Positions 10,280 through 19,781 of a stretch of DNA of 64,000 nt are shown in pieces. Positions within the stretch are counted from its first letter, which is position 1; each line of letters starts with the position of its first letter. The notes beneath the pieces were generated by a model. The model was not told the origin of the DNA. It saw only the letters and a program-made list of their open reading frames with translations, and did no database searches. The DNA comes from Haliclona indistincta (Eukaryota; Porifera; Demospongiae; Haplosclerida; Chalinidae), in the NCBI GenBank assembly GCA_964017065.1, contig OZ024785.1, positions 4,316,588 through 4,380,587 on the forward strand, given 5' to 3'. Position numbers and translations under genes: made by a program.

Positions 10280-10574
10280 ATGAGAGCATACGTTCCGATG
10301 CAGTTTTGGTGCCCAAGCCGTAATGTTGATGGTAATATTATAAAGGTAATAATAATTGGGTAATATGGTAAGTCAGTGTCAGCTTGTTTTGGGCATCCTG
10401 TGTGAGATTACAGTGTCGGAATCAATTGCTCAAGTCTGCAGGAGAATCTCCATCCACCGCCAAACTATAATCTTATTCTATTGGTCGTATCTGTGAGTCA
10501 GTAATTATTCATTGTTAATTAGTGATGGGAATTGTGTGGCCGGTCAGGTATTTAATGTACATGAAGCATGTTAA
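10280..10574 (+). repeat. Split direct repeat B1
   Basis: 295 bp starting ATGAGAGCATACGTTCC and ending GAAGCATGTTAA, followed directly by A2. The same 295 bp recur at 10829-11123. Confidence 0.9.
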
Positions 10575-10747
10575 TTGTAGATTAATTCACAGAATTAATC
10601 GTAGTTAACAGGCGAGGGTACATCCTAGCTGGGTAGTGCGCATGCGCATGCAGTTCTCGTTATTTACGCGCGTAGCTTAAATTATGTTCAGCTGTTGCTG
10701 TTTGACGCATAGCAACGATCTTTCCCTCTGGCTAGTTGCTTTGCGTG
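10574..10747 (+). repeat. Split direct repeat A2
   Basis: 174-bp copy of 5864-6037, abutting B1. The B1-A2 junction is where the two ends of the element are joined, as expected for the circular intermediate of Ngaro-type elements. Confidence 0.9.
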
Positions 10748-10828
10748 CCCACCCACCCTTCCCCTTTTATTTTTCCATCTTGATAAGTTATCAAGGTGTG
10801 ATAAGGATTAGGAAGTTGTCCTGCGCAG

Positions 10829-11123
10829 ATGAGAGCATACGTTCCGATGCAGTTTTGGTGCCCAAGCCGTAATGTTGATGGTAATATTATAAAGGTAATA
10901 ATAATTGGGTAATATGGTAAGTCAGTGTCAGCTTGTTTTGGGCATCCTGTGTGAGATTACAGTGTCGGAATCAATTGCTCAAGTCTGCAGGAGAATCTCC
11001 ATCCACCGCCAAACTATAATCTTATTCTATTGGTCGTATCTGTGAGTCAGTAATTATTCATTGTTAATTAGTGATGGGAATTGTGTGGCCGGTCAGGTAT
11101 TTAATGTACATGAAGCATGTTAA
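10829..11123 (+). repeat. Split direct repeat B2, right end of the element
   Basis: 295-bp copy of B1. It ends at GAAGCATGTTAA; receptor flank resumes within a few bases, recognisable by GTGTCAACTGATCATAAAAG near 11157, which also occurs near 25900. Confidence 0.9.
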
Positions 11124-11264
11124 CTATATGCATTGCAGTTATGCAAGCTTTCTTGTTGTGTCAACTGATCATAAAAGAATATTATTATTATGATAGGCGT
11201 GCAAATGTAAAGTGTGCAGTAACTGATACTGATACATATTGTCGTGTGTTATTCTGCACTGGAG

Positions 11265-12820
11265 CTACACAGTCACATTCTCATAGTCATGCTCTTCCTG
11301 TGTAATGTTCTCATATTGATGAGTGAGACCATCATTACTGGTCTGCTGCTGAGCCCTCTGTAGTGTAGTGACCATCTGGTAAGCAGGATTATCATTGACT
11401 GGTACCACATCTTCAAGTGGAGCTCTAGTTGCTCCTGTAGTCAATGCTGTCATCAGATGCAATAATTCAACAGATCATGGACTCACTGATCAACTTGCGC
11501 TTTTTGTGCAGATAACAACCAATTATCACTGCTACTATCACTATGATAGTTGACACAGCAACCACGTTTAGAGTAATCAAAGCTGCTATTATAGTTGTGG
11601 CTAAAATAAGTATTGTGATAAGGATTTTCGAAACATACGTTCACATCACCTGCTGAATCAGTTGTTATCATTGATGGTTCCAATGATGCTATAGAAGCTC
11701 AGTCACATAAACTATACACTTTACCTTAATAACAATTTACCTGTACCATTGAAAAAGAATGAAGTGAAGGTAAACTGTGCATGCATAGTGTCATGACCTG
11801 TTGAATCACTTGGTACCAATAAAGGCTTCATTTTTGATGTCATGGTTTCATAAACAGCTATAGAGATGCGATTAAAAAAATTAATTTTACATTTCAATAT
11901 AATTTAACTCACATACTGACAGCAGACCACTGGCAATGCTTGTTGTCTGAGGTAATAGCATAGTATTGCTTTTTGATGGAGAGACAATTGAAGCTACAAA
12001 ATTAATAGTTATGTCTGCGGATTAACAATCATTAAATTTACCTTGAATATACGAGAACATGAAACTAATAGTTGTTTCAGGTCGATCATTAGTCTTATAG
12101 ATAGGTACCACAGTGACAGTAAAGTTGCTGTCAGGATCCGGATCGTCTAGGGAGAATATATAATTCAGCATGGTAGTATTCTCTAATACTAGTATCTCAT
12201 TCTCTCCACTGGTGGTTTCAGTGATGGTGACATTGTAGCCCAGGATGGGTACCCCCTCCAGAGTGAAGGGAGGGCTCCAGGAGATGAGGACAGTAGTGGA
12301 GTTGATGGAGACCACAGCGAGGTTACTAACTGGTCCTGTGTGTTGTAAACACTAACATGGTGGTATAGTATGGGTCCAGTACATACCTGGTTCAAACACA
12401 AGGAGAACAACTGGGTCACTTTTCATTGTAGACAATGGAGATATAAAGAAAGCTACACAAGTGATGTTGGATCCATTGTTATCAGCTGATCCAAATGCTG
12501 TTACTGTTCTTGTGCGAAGATTCTGTGTTGCATTCAGTAGTGTTAGTGGTACAGCATCATCATTGAATCCTCTGCTCCTGAGATGATCATCAACAGGTTG
12601 TCCATTGACCTCCCATCCTATATCTTCTGCAACAGCAGTACATGTAAAGTTTGCTGTTCCATTGACTGCAATATTCACAGATTTAGGAAAAGCAATAATA
12701 TCTGCATAATAATTATATAAAACAACAATAATATATACAAATTAGTAATATACTTGCTTGTTGAGCAACTATTGAGTCTACGGTAAGCACGCAGAAAAGA
12801 ACCAAGAGCACTCGTACCAT
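11265..12820 (-). CDS. Ig-FN3 transmembrane receptor with NPAY/YEN tail, minus partner of pair 2
   Basis: Exons: signal peptide 12820-12754, Ig 12701-12387, FN3 12335-12042, stalk 11993-11928, 11857-11798 and 11688-11650, TM 11600-11487, tail 11434-11265. The sum is 1125 nt, 374 residues: Ig 23-127, FN3 128-225, TM about 281-312 (LNVVAVSTIIVIVAVIIGC then HKKRK). The tail has PLEDVVPV, NPAYQMV, HQYENI and DYENV, i.e. one NPxY site and two YxN sites. The first TM-region Met-containing frame is out of phase; the TTTTAG/CC acceptor restores the helix. The stalk donor at 11927 (GTCTGC) is weak. A dead plus-strand partner begins about 62 bp away, and an Ngaro-type element lies 140 bp past its stop. 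The gene itself looks intact. Confidence 0.85.
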
Positions 12821-12885
12821 ACCTGCAGATACCTAGGCGTGGTCTCAACACTGCACTGACACCGCCCTAAACCGCCGAGCTTGAT
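12821..12885. promoter_or_regulatory. Bidirectional promoter of pair 2, plus side decayed
   Basis: Retains AGGCGTGGTCTCAACACTGCA and a CCGCCCTAAACCGCC block matching the other pairs. On the plus side the expected ATG is ACG (GATACGGAG for GATATGGAC), so only the minus gene keeps a start codon. Confidence 0.55.
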
Positions 12886-13206
12886 ACGGAGCTGTTTTCC
12901 TTTTCTTTCACCTTAACTTCTTGGCACTATCATTAGCGAGTGAGTTGTCTGTAGTAGCAACCGAATATTTGTACTTTTTATACGCCTATATACGTAAAAG
13001 TAAGAAGTAGAAAGCCATGCAACGTCTGATAGTAATCAGTCTTTCTAGTCATACATGTGTGTATTCTCTGCTGTCGGCGTATAAATACCTGTTTTATAAG
13101 TCTGTCAATATTGCAGTCAATAGAACAGTAAACTTTATATGCACTGCTGTTACACTGAGGAGAAATTGAATGGGAGGTCAATGGTCAACCTGTCGATGAT
13201 CATCAC

Positions 13207-14644
13207 TAGTCAGGCGTGGCCCGACCCATCACGTGCCGTATGGGTCAGGAGACACTAGTATCATCGAGTTGTACACTTTGCATGAAATCGTGCAAACCAA
13301 TCAGATTGCAGCAAAGGTCGCGTCACGTCCGGGTGGGTGGTAACTTAACTAACATGTGGCGTGGCTGCGTGAGAACTCTTAAAACTCTAGATGCAAGCAA
13401 GACCGCGATTGAGCGACGAAGATATTGAAAGAGCACCCACCAAGGCATGTAGGAAATTGGGCTACGAGTCTACGACAGGCTGAAAGGAGAACAGTTATTA
13501 CAACGTGGTTATTAACAAAACGACACGTGATTAACTTTATTCATCACTCAATTATTGCGTAATGCACATTCCAGAGCGACAATTCGATGATACTAGCGTC
13601 TCCTGACCTAGCCTCGTACCCAGGCTCTCGGACGGGCTTGGGTGGCTATTAGAGAGCCTGGTACGCATTGCATGCGCATGCGCGAAATTAACCATCTGAT
13701 GGTTAATCCGTATACTACAGTAAACTACTGTTGATGTCCGTGCACTCTTGCTTATGTCAGGATACTCATTGTTAGTTAGGAATAAAACACAGAAGCAGCG
13801 GTGTTTAGGCCGGCTAAGCATGCCACGATGAAACATTGTACTGTTACGAGCCATATCGAACGCCACGAGCGGCAAACATTCTCGATTTTGGCCTGATTTC
13901 GACAAAGTAAGTGTTTTATGTCTAGACAGCTAGATCTCCAGTTGCTCACAATTTGGTCGTGTGTACCTGGACAAGTGGCCAAGTAGATGCAGCAGGCTAG
14001 CAGCTTGCCCGAGCGTTAGGGATGCGGCTAATATGCGGGCACTGCTTCCGGCATAATAGGTAATTTTTTTCCGAGCATTATTCGAAGCATAATCGGTAAA
14101 AAATGTAATATAATTGGTAGGTGTGGTGGTTACACCCACCATATTTGAATGCGCGTTCAAGTTCAACAGCAACACAAGAACAAACAAGCACATATTGCAT
14201 TCGAAAATGCGTTGTCATCTTGTCGACAGTAAGCTAACAGCTGTGAGCTGCCTTAGACTGCCTATCAATCGTCCAATCGTTTGTTTCAATGATCACGTGA
14301 GGCTTAAATAAGTAGCATAATTGTGAGCATAATCGGTGAAAATTTTGAGCAGTGCGGCATAGAATAATGGGTAAATTTTTGAGCATAATAGCCTCATCCC
14401 TACCGAGCGTGGTTGGATCCCAAACAATAGTTCCAGCGTTGTTCGCATTAATGCATAAATTTATATAGGCGGGGCGAGGGCGGTGTCTTGCGATTTTTCA
14501 CCCGCGCTTTTCAAAATCTGACGCATGCGCATGCAATGCGTACCAGACTCTCTAATAGCCACCCACGCAGCCCGTCCGAGAGCCTGGGTACGAGGCTACT
14601 CCTGACCCATCCGTAGACGCGATGGGTCGGGCCACGCCTGACTA
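13207..14644. mobile_element. TIR transposon (MULE-like, 9-bp TSD) inside the Ig exon, itself split by a second element
   Basis: Ends are inverted repeats starting TAGTCAGGCGTGGCCCGACC; the right end at 14644 reads CCACGCCTGACTA. The 9-bp direct repeat GATCATCAC flanks it at 13198-13206 and 14645-14653 and belongs to the DDH codons of the Ig domain, so removing the insert restores the exon. Without the inner element it is about 440 bp and has no transposase, so it is non-autonomous. A 9-bp target duplication is typical of Mutator-like elements; the family assignment is inference. Confidence 0.85.
13609..14598. mobile_element. Inner TIR element (9-bp TSD) nested in the first
   Basis: Inverted ends TAGCCTCGTACCCAGGCTCT at 13609 and its complement ending 14598 match perfectly over about 21 bp and continue imperfectly. 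The 9-bp duplication CTCCTGACC is at 13600-13608 and 14599-14607. It is 990 bp; the internal frames are short and unrecognised. Like the outer element it starts TAG and ends CTA and makes 9-bp duplications, so the two are probably related families. Confidence 0.85.
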
Positions 14645-16738
14645 GATCATCACAGGAGCAGAGGATTCAATGATGATGCTGTACCACTAACACTACTGAA
14701 TGCAACACAGAACCTCCGCACAAGAACATTGTCAGCATTTGGATCAACTGATAACAATGGATCCAACATCACTTGTGTGGCCTACTTTATATCTCCATTG
14801 TCTACAATGAAAAGTGACCCAGTTGTTCTCCTTGTGTTTGAACCAGGTATGTACTGGACCCATACTATACCACCATGTTAGTGTTTACAACACACAGGAC
14901 CAGTCAGTAACCTCACTGTGGTCTCCATCAACTCCACTACTGTCCTCATCTCCTGGAGTCCTCCCTTCACTCTGGAGGGGGTACCCATCCTGAGCTACAA
15001 TGTCAAAATCACCAACACCACCAGTGGAGAGAATGAGATACTAGAATCAGAGAATACTACCATGCTGAATTACACATTCCCCATTGACGACCCTGATCCA
15101 GACAGTAACTTCACTGTCACTGTGGTACCTATCTATGAGACTGAAGATCATCCTGAAACAACTATTGCCTTCATGTTTCCATATATTCAAGGTGATTGGA
15201 GCCAAATTATTAATTTGTATGCCACTCATATGTATTATTGATTATTCAGGCATATAATGCTTCAAGCACTTGCCTAAACAATTATGTTTCAACAATTACC
15301 ATACCAGTGTGGTGGGCAAAGTCAGTATTTTATAGTGTCCAGCTGATCCAAATGATAGTGTATTATAATTATGTTTTTGTACAGTATCATCATCATCTGC
15401 TCCAATGAGTAAATCAACAATGACCTCAGTTATGACAGCCACAACCACAACACATCCTTCTGGTAACCAACACACATTGATAATAGCATACGCCTTTGAT
15501 AATAGTGTAGGCGTGTGAGGCTTTAAATATGCATTGTACCAACAAGGATGGTTCAGTTTTCTATTCTAATAAAATAAATGATCAGTTCTGTTTATCCTTT
15601 GTGATACAGAAAAAGCTCTATACAAATATAGTATACTCTTATCACTGATCTCTTTGTGAATGCATATGTACTTGAAATAACTTATAGTAGGCCGTGATTT
15701 GTTTGAAACGAAGTGTTTTTGTTGAACATATCTAACAGGTGTTCTTTCACTTTTTGACAGACCCTACTGGTTCGACAAACAACCTTGCAACCAGCTCTAC
15801 TGTGATGCTAACAGCCTCATTTACACCCACATCAACACCTTTACCTCTACCCATTATTACTACTTTAAGTGAGTATTGACTGTGCTGGTGTTGTTTAGAT
15901 AGCAAAGCTTTTACTTGACCTATTGAGCAATCATGCTTATTTTACAGGTATCGGAGCTTCAATTCTTCTAATATCAATAACTCTGCTGTTGATACTTTGC
16001 TGCTGCTTGGTGAAATCAAAAAGAGAAAAATCATCTGACCGTATAGGTATAATAATAATTTATTATGATAATAATATAATTCAGGTGAGCCTGAGTAAGT
16101 CCCACATTGATCTTAGGAAGACTTGTACTGATACAATTTGGGCTGCATTAGCTTCTAAATTTTTAAATAGTGAGATTCCAGATGAACTATGAAGCTATAA
16201 ACTTAGGCTCATCTCTCAAAATCCTAAGTGCTAATCTATAATTACAATTATTTTTTTGCAGCGGTAGTGAGTTTGACTGAGGTGAGCACATGATAAATAT
16301 TATAGCTTTAATTAAATTCATTACTCTTATTATCTGATTGATTGCCTGCAATGATTATTAATGATTTTTATTGCATGAAATAAACAATGTAACATTGCAA
16401 CTCTGCAGATTTCTTCAATGCAGTCTTCTTCTCTGGTAATTGCTAATGAGTCTCCTCTGGTTCTTGATGAAGAACCACCTTGATATGCAACTTTAGACAC
16501 ATTTTCACATTAATTTTAGTACCTATCGCTGTTGAGGTGTGTTCAAACCAACATTGAAATGTTGTTTTACATGTAGGAACCAGTTGAATGTACTTGTGCG
16601 GTAGATGACTCAAGTCACCATGAGAAATCTGAAGAAGAGGATGGCTTTACTATAATTTCAAGTATAATATCTCAGTGTAGCAAATCAATGCACTTGACTA
16701 ATTTACAGCTCCACCTACATGTAGCACAGTATCTCACC

Positions 16739-17148
16739 AAGTAACATCTACTGAAGAATCTTACCGAGTAACATCTACTGAAGAATCTCACCAAGCGGTA
16801 TCTACTGAAGAATCTTACCGAGTAACATCTACTGAAGAATCTCACCAAGCAGTATCTACTGAAGAATCTCACCAAGCAATATCTACTGAAGAATCTCACC
16901 AAGCAATATCTACTGAAGAATCTCACCAAGCGGTATCTACTGAAGAATCTCACCAAGCAGTATCTACTGAAGAATCTCACCAAGCAATATCTACTGAAGA
17001 ATCTCACCAAGCAATATCTACTGAAGAATCTCACCAAGCGGTATCTACTGAAGAATCTCACCAAGCAATATCTACTGAAGAATCTCACCAAGCAGTATCT
17101 ACTGAAGAATCTCACCAAGCGGTATCTACTGAATCTTACCAAGTAACT
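16739..17148 (+). repeat. 27-bp coding minisatellite, about 15 units, in the dead receptor tail
   Basis: Unit TCTACTGAAGAATCTCACCAAGC plus A(A/G)TA or GGTA; on the plus strand each unit encodes STEESHQA(I/V), sometimes SYRVTSTEE. Units 5-8 and 9-12 have the same order of variants (CAGT, CAAT, CAAT, CGGT), implying a 108-bp secondary duplication. The sister gene has 5 units at the same place. The long minus-strand frame of SRY..RFF repeats is a shadow. Confidence 0.9.
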
Positions 17149-18445
17149 ATTGGTAAAATGGTGTTGCATGTCAAGATTTGGTTTTATTTATACAGCTGCA
17201 ACTAGAAGAGTATGTTATCGTGCCATCTGACCCCAGTCAGTAATATTTTCATACACACTTCTGTACCTAATTGTAATGTTTCAGGTGAAGATGCTGCCAA
17301 AAAATATTCTGAAATCACGTCTACACAGGTACAAGACTAGTTGATGCCCACCAGGAGCGCATGAACTGAAGGAGTGTGCAACCATCAACCGTTCGTGAGT
17401 GCCAACAGAGTATAATTAAATTCACAGCAGTGAGCTCAGAACTCTCATATTTGGAAGTTTCTGCGCTTCATTATTTATGCGTGGTGTACATTTTTGTGCA
17501 TTTGATCAGCAAGTTCCAAGCTGGAACCTGAATTCTTCAAGCTTAACGACAAACAATGTTACAAGTGCATTGTTGGTGTCTAGTTTATCTATACACAAAC
17601 GAAGTAAGACCATTGAAAGCGCCGAGAACAGCTTGCAACTTGTGATTGCTTGCTGCTGTGAAACAAAATAAAATTATTTATTTGTAATAGCGCTAGCGGA
17701 AGTATGTCATCAATGGCACTAAACTTGCATGCCCCTTCTGTTCATGCACTCTTGTGCACTCATACTTTGGTTTATAAAACTGAAATCAAGCTGGATCTGT
17801 TCTGTAGACCCAATATGCTGAACTAGGCTTTCATAAGAAGAGGCCAAAAGCAGTATTAGCTCCTGAGAAAGTAGTCTATGCTACTATATCACCACAAGAG
17901 AAGAAAACATGCCAATGCTGGTGAACAGAAGAGACTAGGTGAGACAGTATACCAGCCATGGTTATGAGAACAGACTAATTTACACCACGGTTTTAGCTTC
18001 CCTATGGAATCCCAACTGATGATGAGAGAGAAAAGATAGCTCATGCATTAAAGCACGAATGGGACTGCAATTGGGAGTTAGTGCTGAGTACTTTGATACT
18101 ATTGATAGTGATGATCCAGCTCAGTGCTGTTTAAACGATGGGCACACAATGAGCTATCAGGCAGTGATCTTCAGCCATTTATGTGGCTTAGTGTTATCAA
18201 GATTCTGGACTGATCTCTTGTTCGAGAGACTAATCTAGCTAGAAAGATCGAAAACAAGATAAAATAAGGCATTGTTTACATGTATTATCAGTTGTGTGTT
18301 ATTGATTACCACTTCCGGATACTGACAAAAAAAGATTAGTTATTCTTATAACACAGTGCTGGTCGATTATACTTCTGTTCACTAACATGCGAAAAAAAGT
18401 CGGGGGCGGCTAGCCTCAGTATGACTTAGCCGCAAAAAGAACTAG

Positions 18446-18860
18446 CTAGCTATTGTATATCTCCAGTACGTGCATGTGCACCTGACCGTGCTGTAAAAGC
18501 CTGTACAGTACTTGGATGCTGTATACTGTATAGGCGTTCTTGTAATTGGGGCGAGCCTGAGCGAGCCCCATGGTTGCGAGAACAGCTTGACCGGAAGGTA
18601 CGACCGGCCGGACAGCTTGACCGGAAGGTACGGGCGACCGACAAAAAGGTGGAGCTTCCAGAGAGCCTGAGCGAGTCCCGTGGTAGCCCGTTGCGAGAAC
18701 AGCTTGATCGGAAGGACCATATGGGCGCGACGAGGTGGAGGTTTCCAGAGATACTTTGGTATTGCACACTCGGTGCGATGCAGAGCGTGCAAGAGCTGGA
18801 AACCGACGGATTAGTGGCTGGAAGACTTCGAGCACAAGGTCGTAATTGATGTTGGCCAAA
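18446..18860. other. GC-richer unexplained segment with short direct repeats
   Basis: Overlapping frames are open on both strands (minus 18446-18859, plus 18574-18849), which usually reflects base composition. Inside, CAGCTTGACCGGAAGGTAC occurs twice (about 18583 and 18613) and a third time altered (about 18702), and GAGCCTGAGCGAG occurs twice. No domain is recognisable and I would not call a gene. Confidence 0.35.
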
Positions 18861-19781
18861 ACGAGTTCTCCTGTGGACTAATTATAACCTTTGTTGCATC
18901 TTCAAGACTACTGCGAAAACTATCTGATCTTCTGTTTAGACTAGTCCTCCTTTCCCTTATCAACGACTCAGTCAGTTGTTTAGCCAACAGTCAGTGACTA
19001 CATGACCGCCAAATGGAACTAGATATCAGATTGTTAACACTACAGCCCTAAGCACATGACTATTATTGTTAAAATTAATATGAACATTTTTCATCATAAT
19101 GAGGAAGATGTGGATACATGAACTGATTAATAGCAAAATTTTATTACATGAACACAAGATAATATAATAAGTCTGCAAATTCAATGCTCACATGAACATT
19201 CGTTGATCAAAACAGAATTCACAATAATGAATCATGATAAATACATTAATAATGATACAGATTGAATAACATACTGCAAAGGAACTGTTCACTTTCTTGC
19301 ACAAAAAAATTCACTCTTGCATTGACCAGTTAACATGTTATGTCTTGCACAGAGAAGATCACACTTCTGTCATTACACCGATAAACCATTTTCGGAGCAT
19401 TAATTAGCTGGCGAGATAAGCTACTTTCTATGTTCGCATTCTTTACGATCCTAGAAAGAATTGGTTCAAAAACTGAAAGAGTTGTCAAATACCCTCTCCC
19501 ATCATCCACCACAATATCTTAGCTGCTTTCATCTCTTCGCACATCGACATCTTCATTACTCACGTCTTTGTATTACATTTCTCGCTCAGGCTCGCCCCAA
19601 ACAATGTTTACATTCACTAGTTATTCACGCATGTGATCAACAGGGACGTGACACCGTGCGCGTGATCATACTGACGTCACGTCACGAATAGCGATATAGC
19701 TAGATCGAGAGGAGCTGTACGTACGTTAGATGTGATAGTTTCGTCTGTGCCCCGGCCCCCTGGAGACCAGTTGTCGGAGCT
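18861..19781. other. Intergenic upstream of the 19782 receptor, nothing recognised
   Basis: No exon with receptor-like features on either strand. The last 100 bp (19690-19781) resemble 63320-63409, upstream of a similar signal-peptide exon, so this part is presumably duplicated promoter and leader. Confidence 0.4.

Larger units (their letters stand above)
5865..11123 (+). mobile_element. Ngaro/DIRS-type tyrosine-recombinase retrotransposon with split direct repeats
   Basis: The order is A1 (5864-6037), internal region with gag-like, RT-RNase H and tyrosine-recombinase frames, B1 (10280-10574), A2 (10574-10747), an 81-bp spacer, B2 (10829-11123). A1 and A2 are both 174 bp, B1 and B2 both 295 bp, and the copies look essentially identical. 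A1-ORFs-B1A2B2 is the split-direct-repeat plan of Ngaro/PAT elements, which integrate with a tyrosine recombinase and make no target-site duplication; none is seen. Near-identical repeats suggest fairly recent insertion, yet the RT and recombinase frames carry several shifts, so this copy is probably not autonomous. It sits in the 3' flank of the receptor at 11265-12820. Confidence 0.9.
12883..18270 (+). pseudogene. Dead Ig-FN3-ITIM-death-domain receptor, plus partner of pair 2
   Basis: Collinear with the intact gene at 57546-61666 but broken throughout. The start codon is ACG and the signal peptide has indels and a stop; the Ig exon (about 13105-14847) is split by a 1.44-kb nested transposon. 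FN3 (14898-15191), stalk (15385-15462, 15761-15868) and TM (15948-16046, LLLILCCCLVKSK) still read. In the tail the codon before YATL in the EEPP-R-YATLD motif is TGA where the sister has CGA. A 27-bp repeat array (about 16739-17148) is much longer than in the sister. The last exons keep TQYAELGF and VVYATIS, but the death domain (about 18000-18250) lacks the codons after KHEW and shifts frame before LDG. It may still be transcribed from the shared promoter. Confidence 0.85.

Noticed and set aside
5865..11123. LTR retrotransposon interpretation
   Set aside because: The repeats are split (A1...B1A2B2), there is a tyrosine recombinase in place of a DDE integrase, no protease is visible and no target duplication is seen.
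13207..14644. hAT transposon (8-bp TSD)
   Set aside because: The duplications are 9 bp at both nested elements with termini TAG...CTA; 8 bp does not give a better fit.
16672..17169. Minus-strand frame of repeated RFFSRY units
   Set aside because: Antisense reading of the 27-bp coding repeat; the plus strand fits receptor exons and splice sites.
18442..18859. Several overlapping frames over 90 codons on both strands
   Set aside because: GC-rich segment open in many frames with no domain or splice context; not a supported gene.
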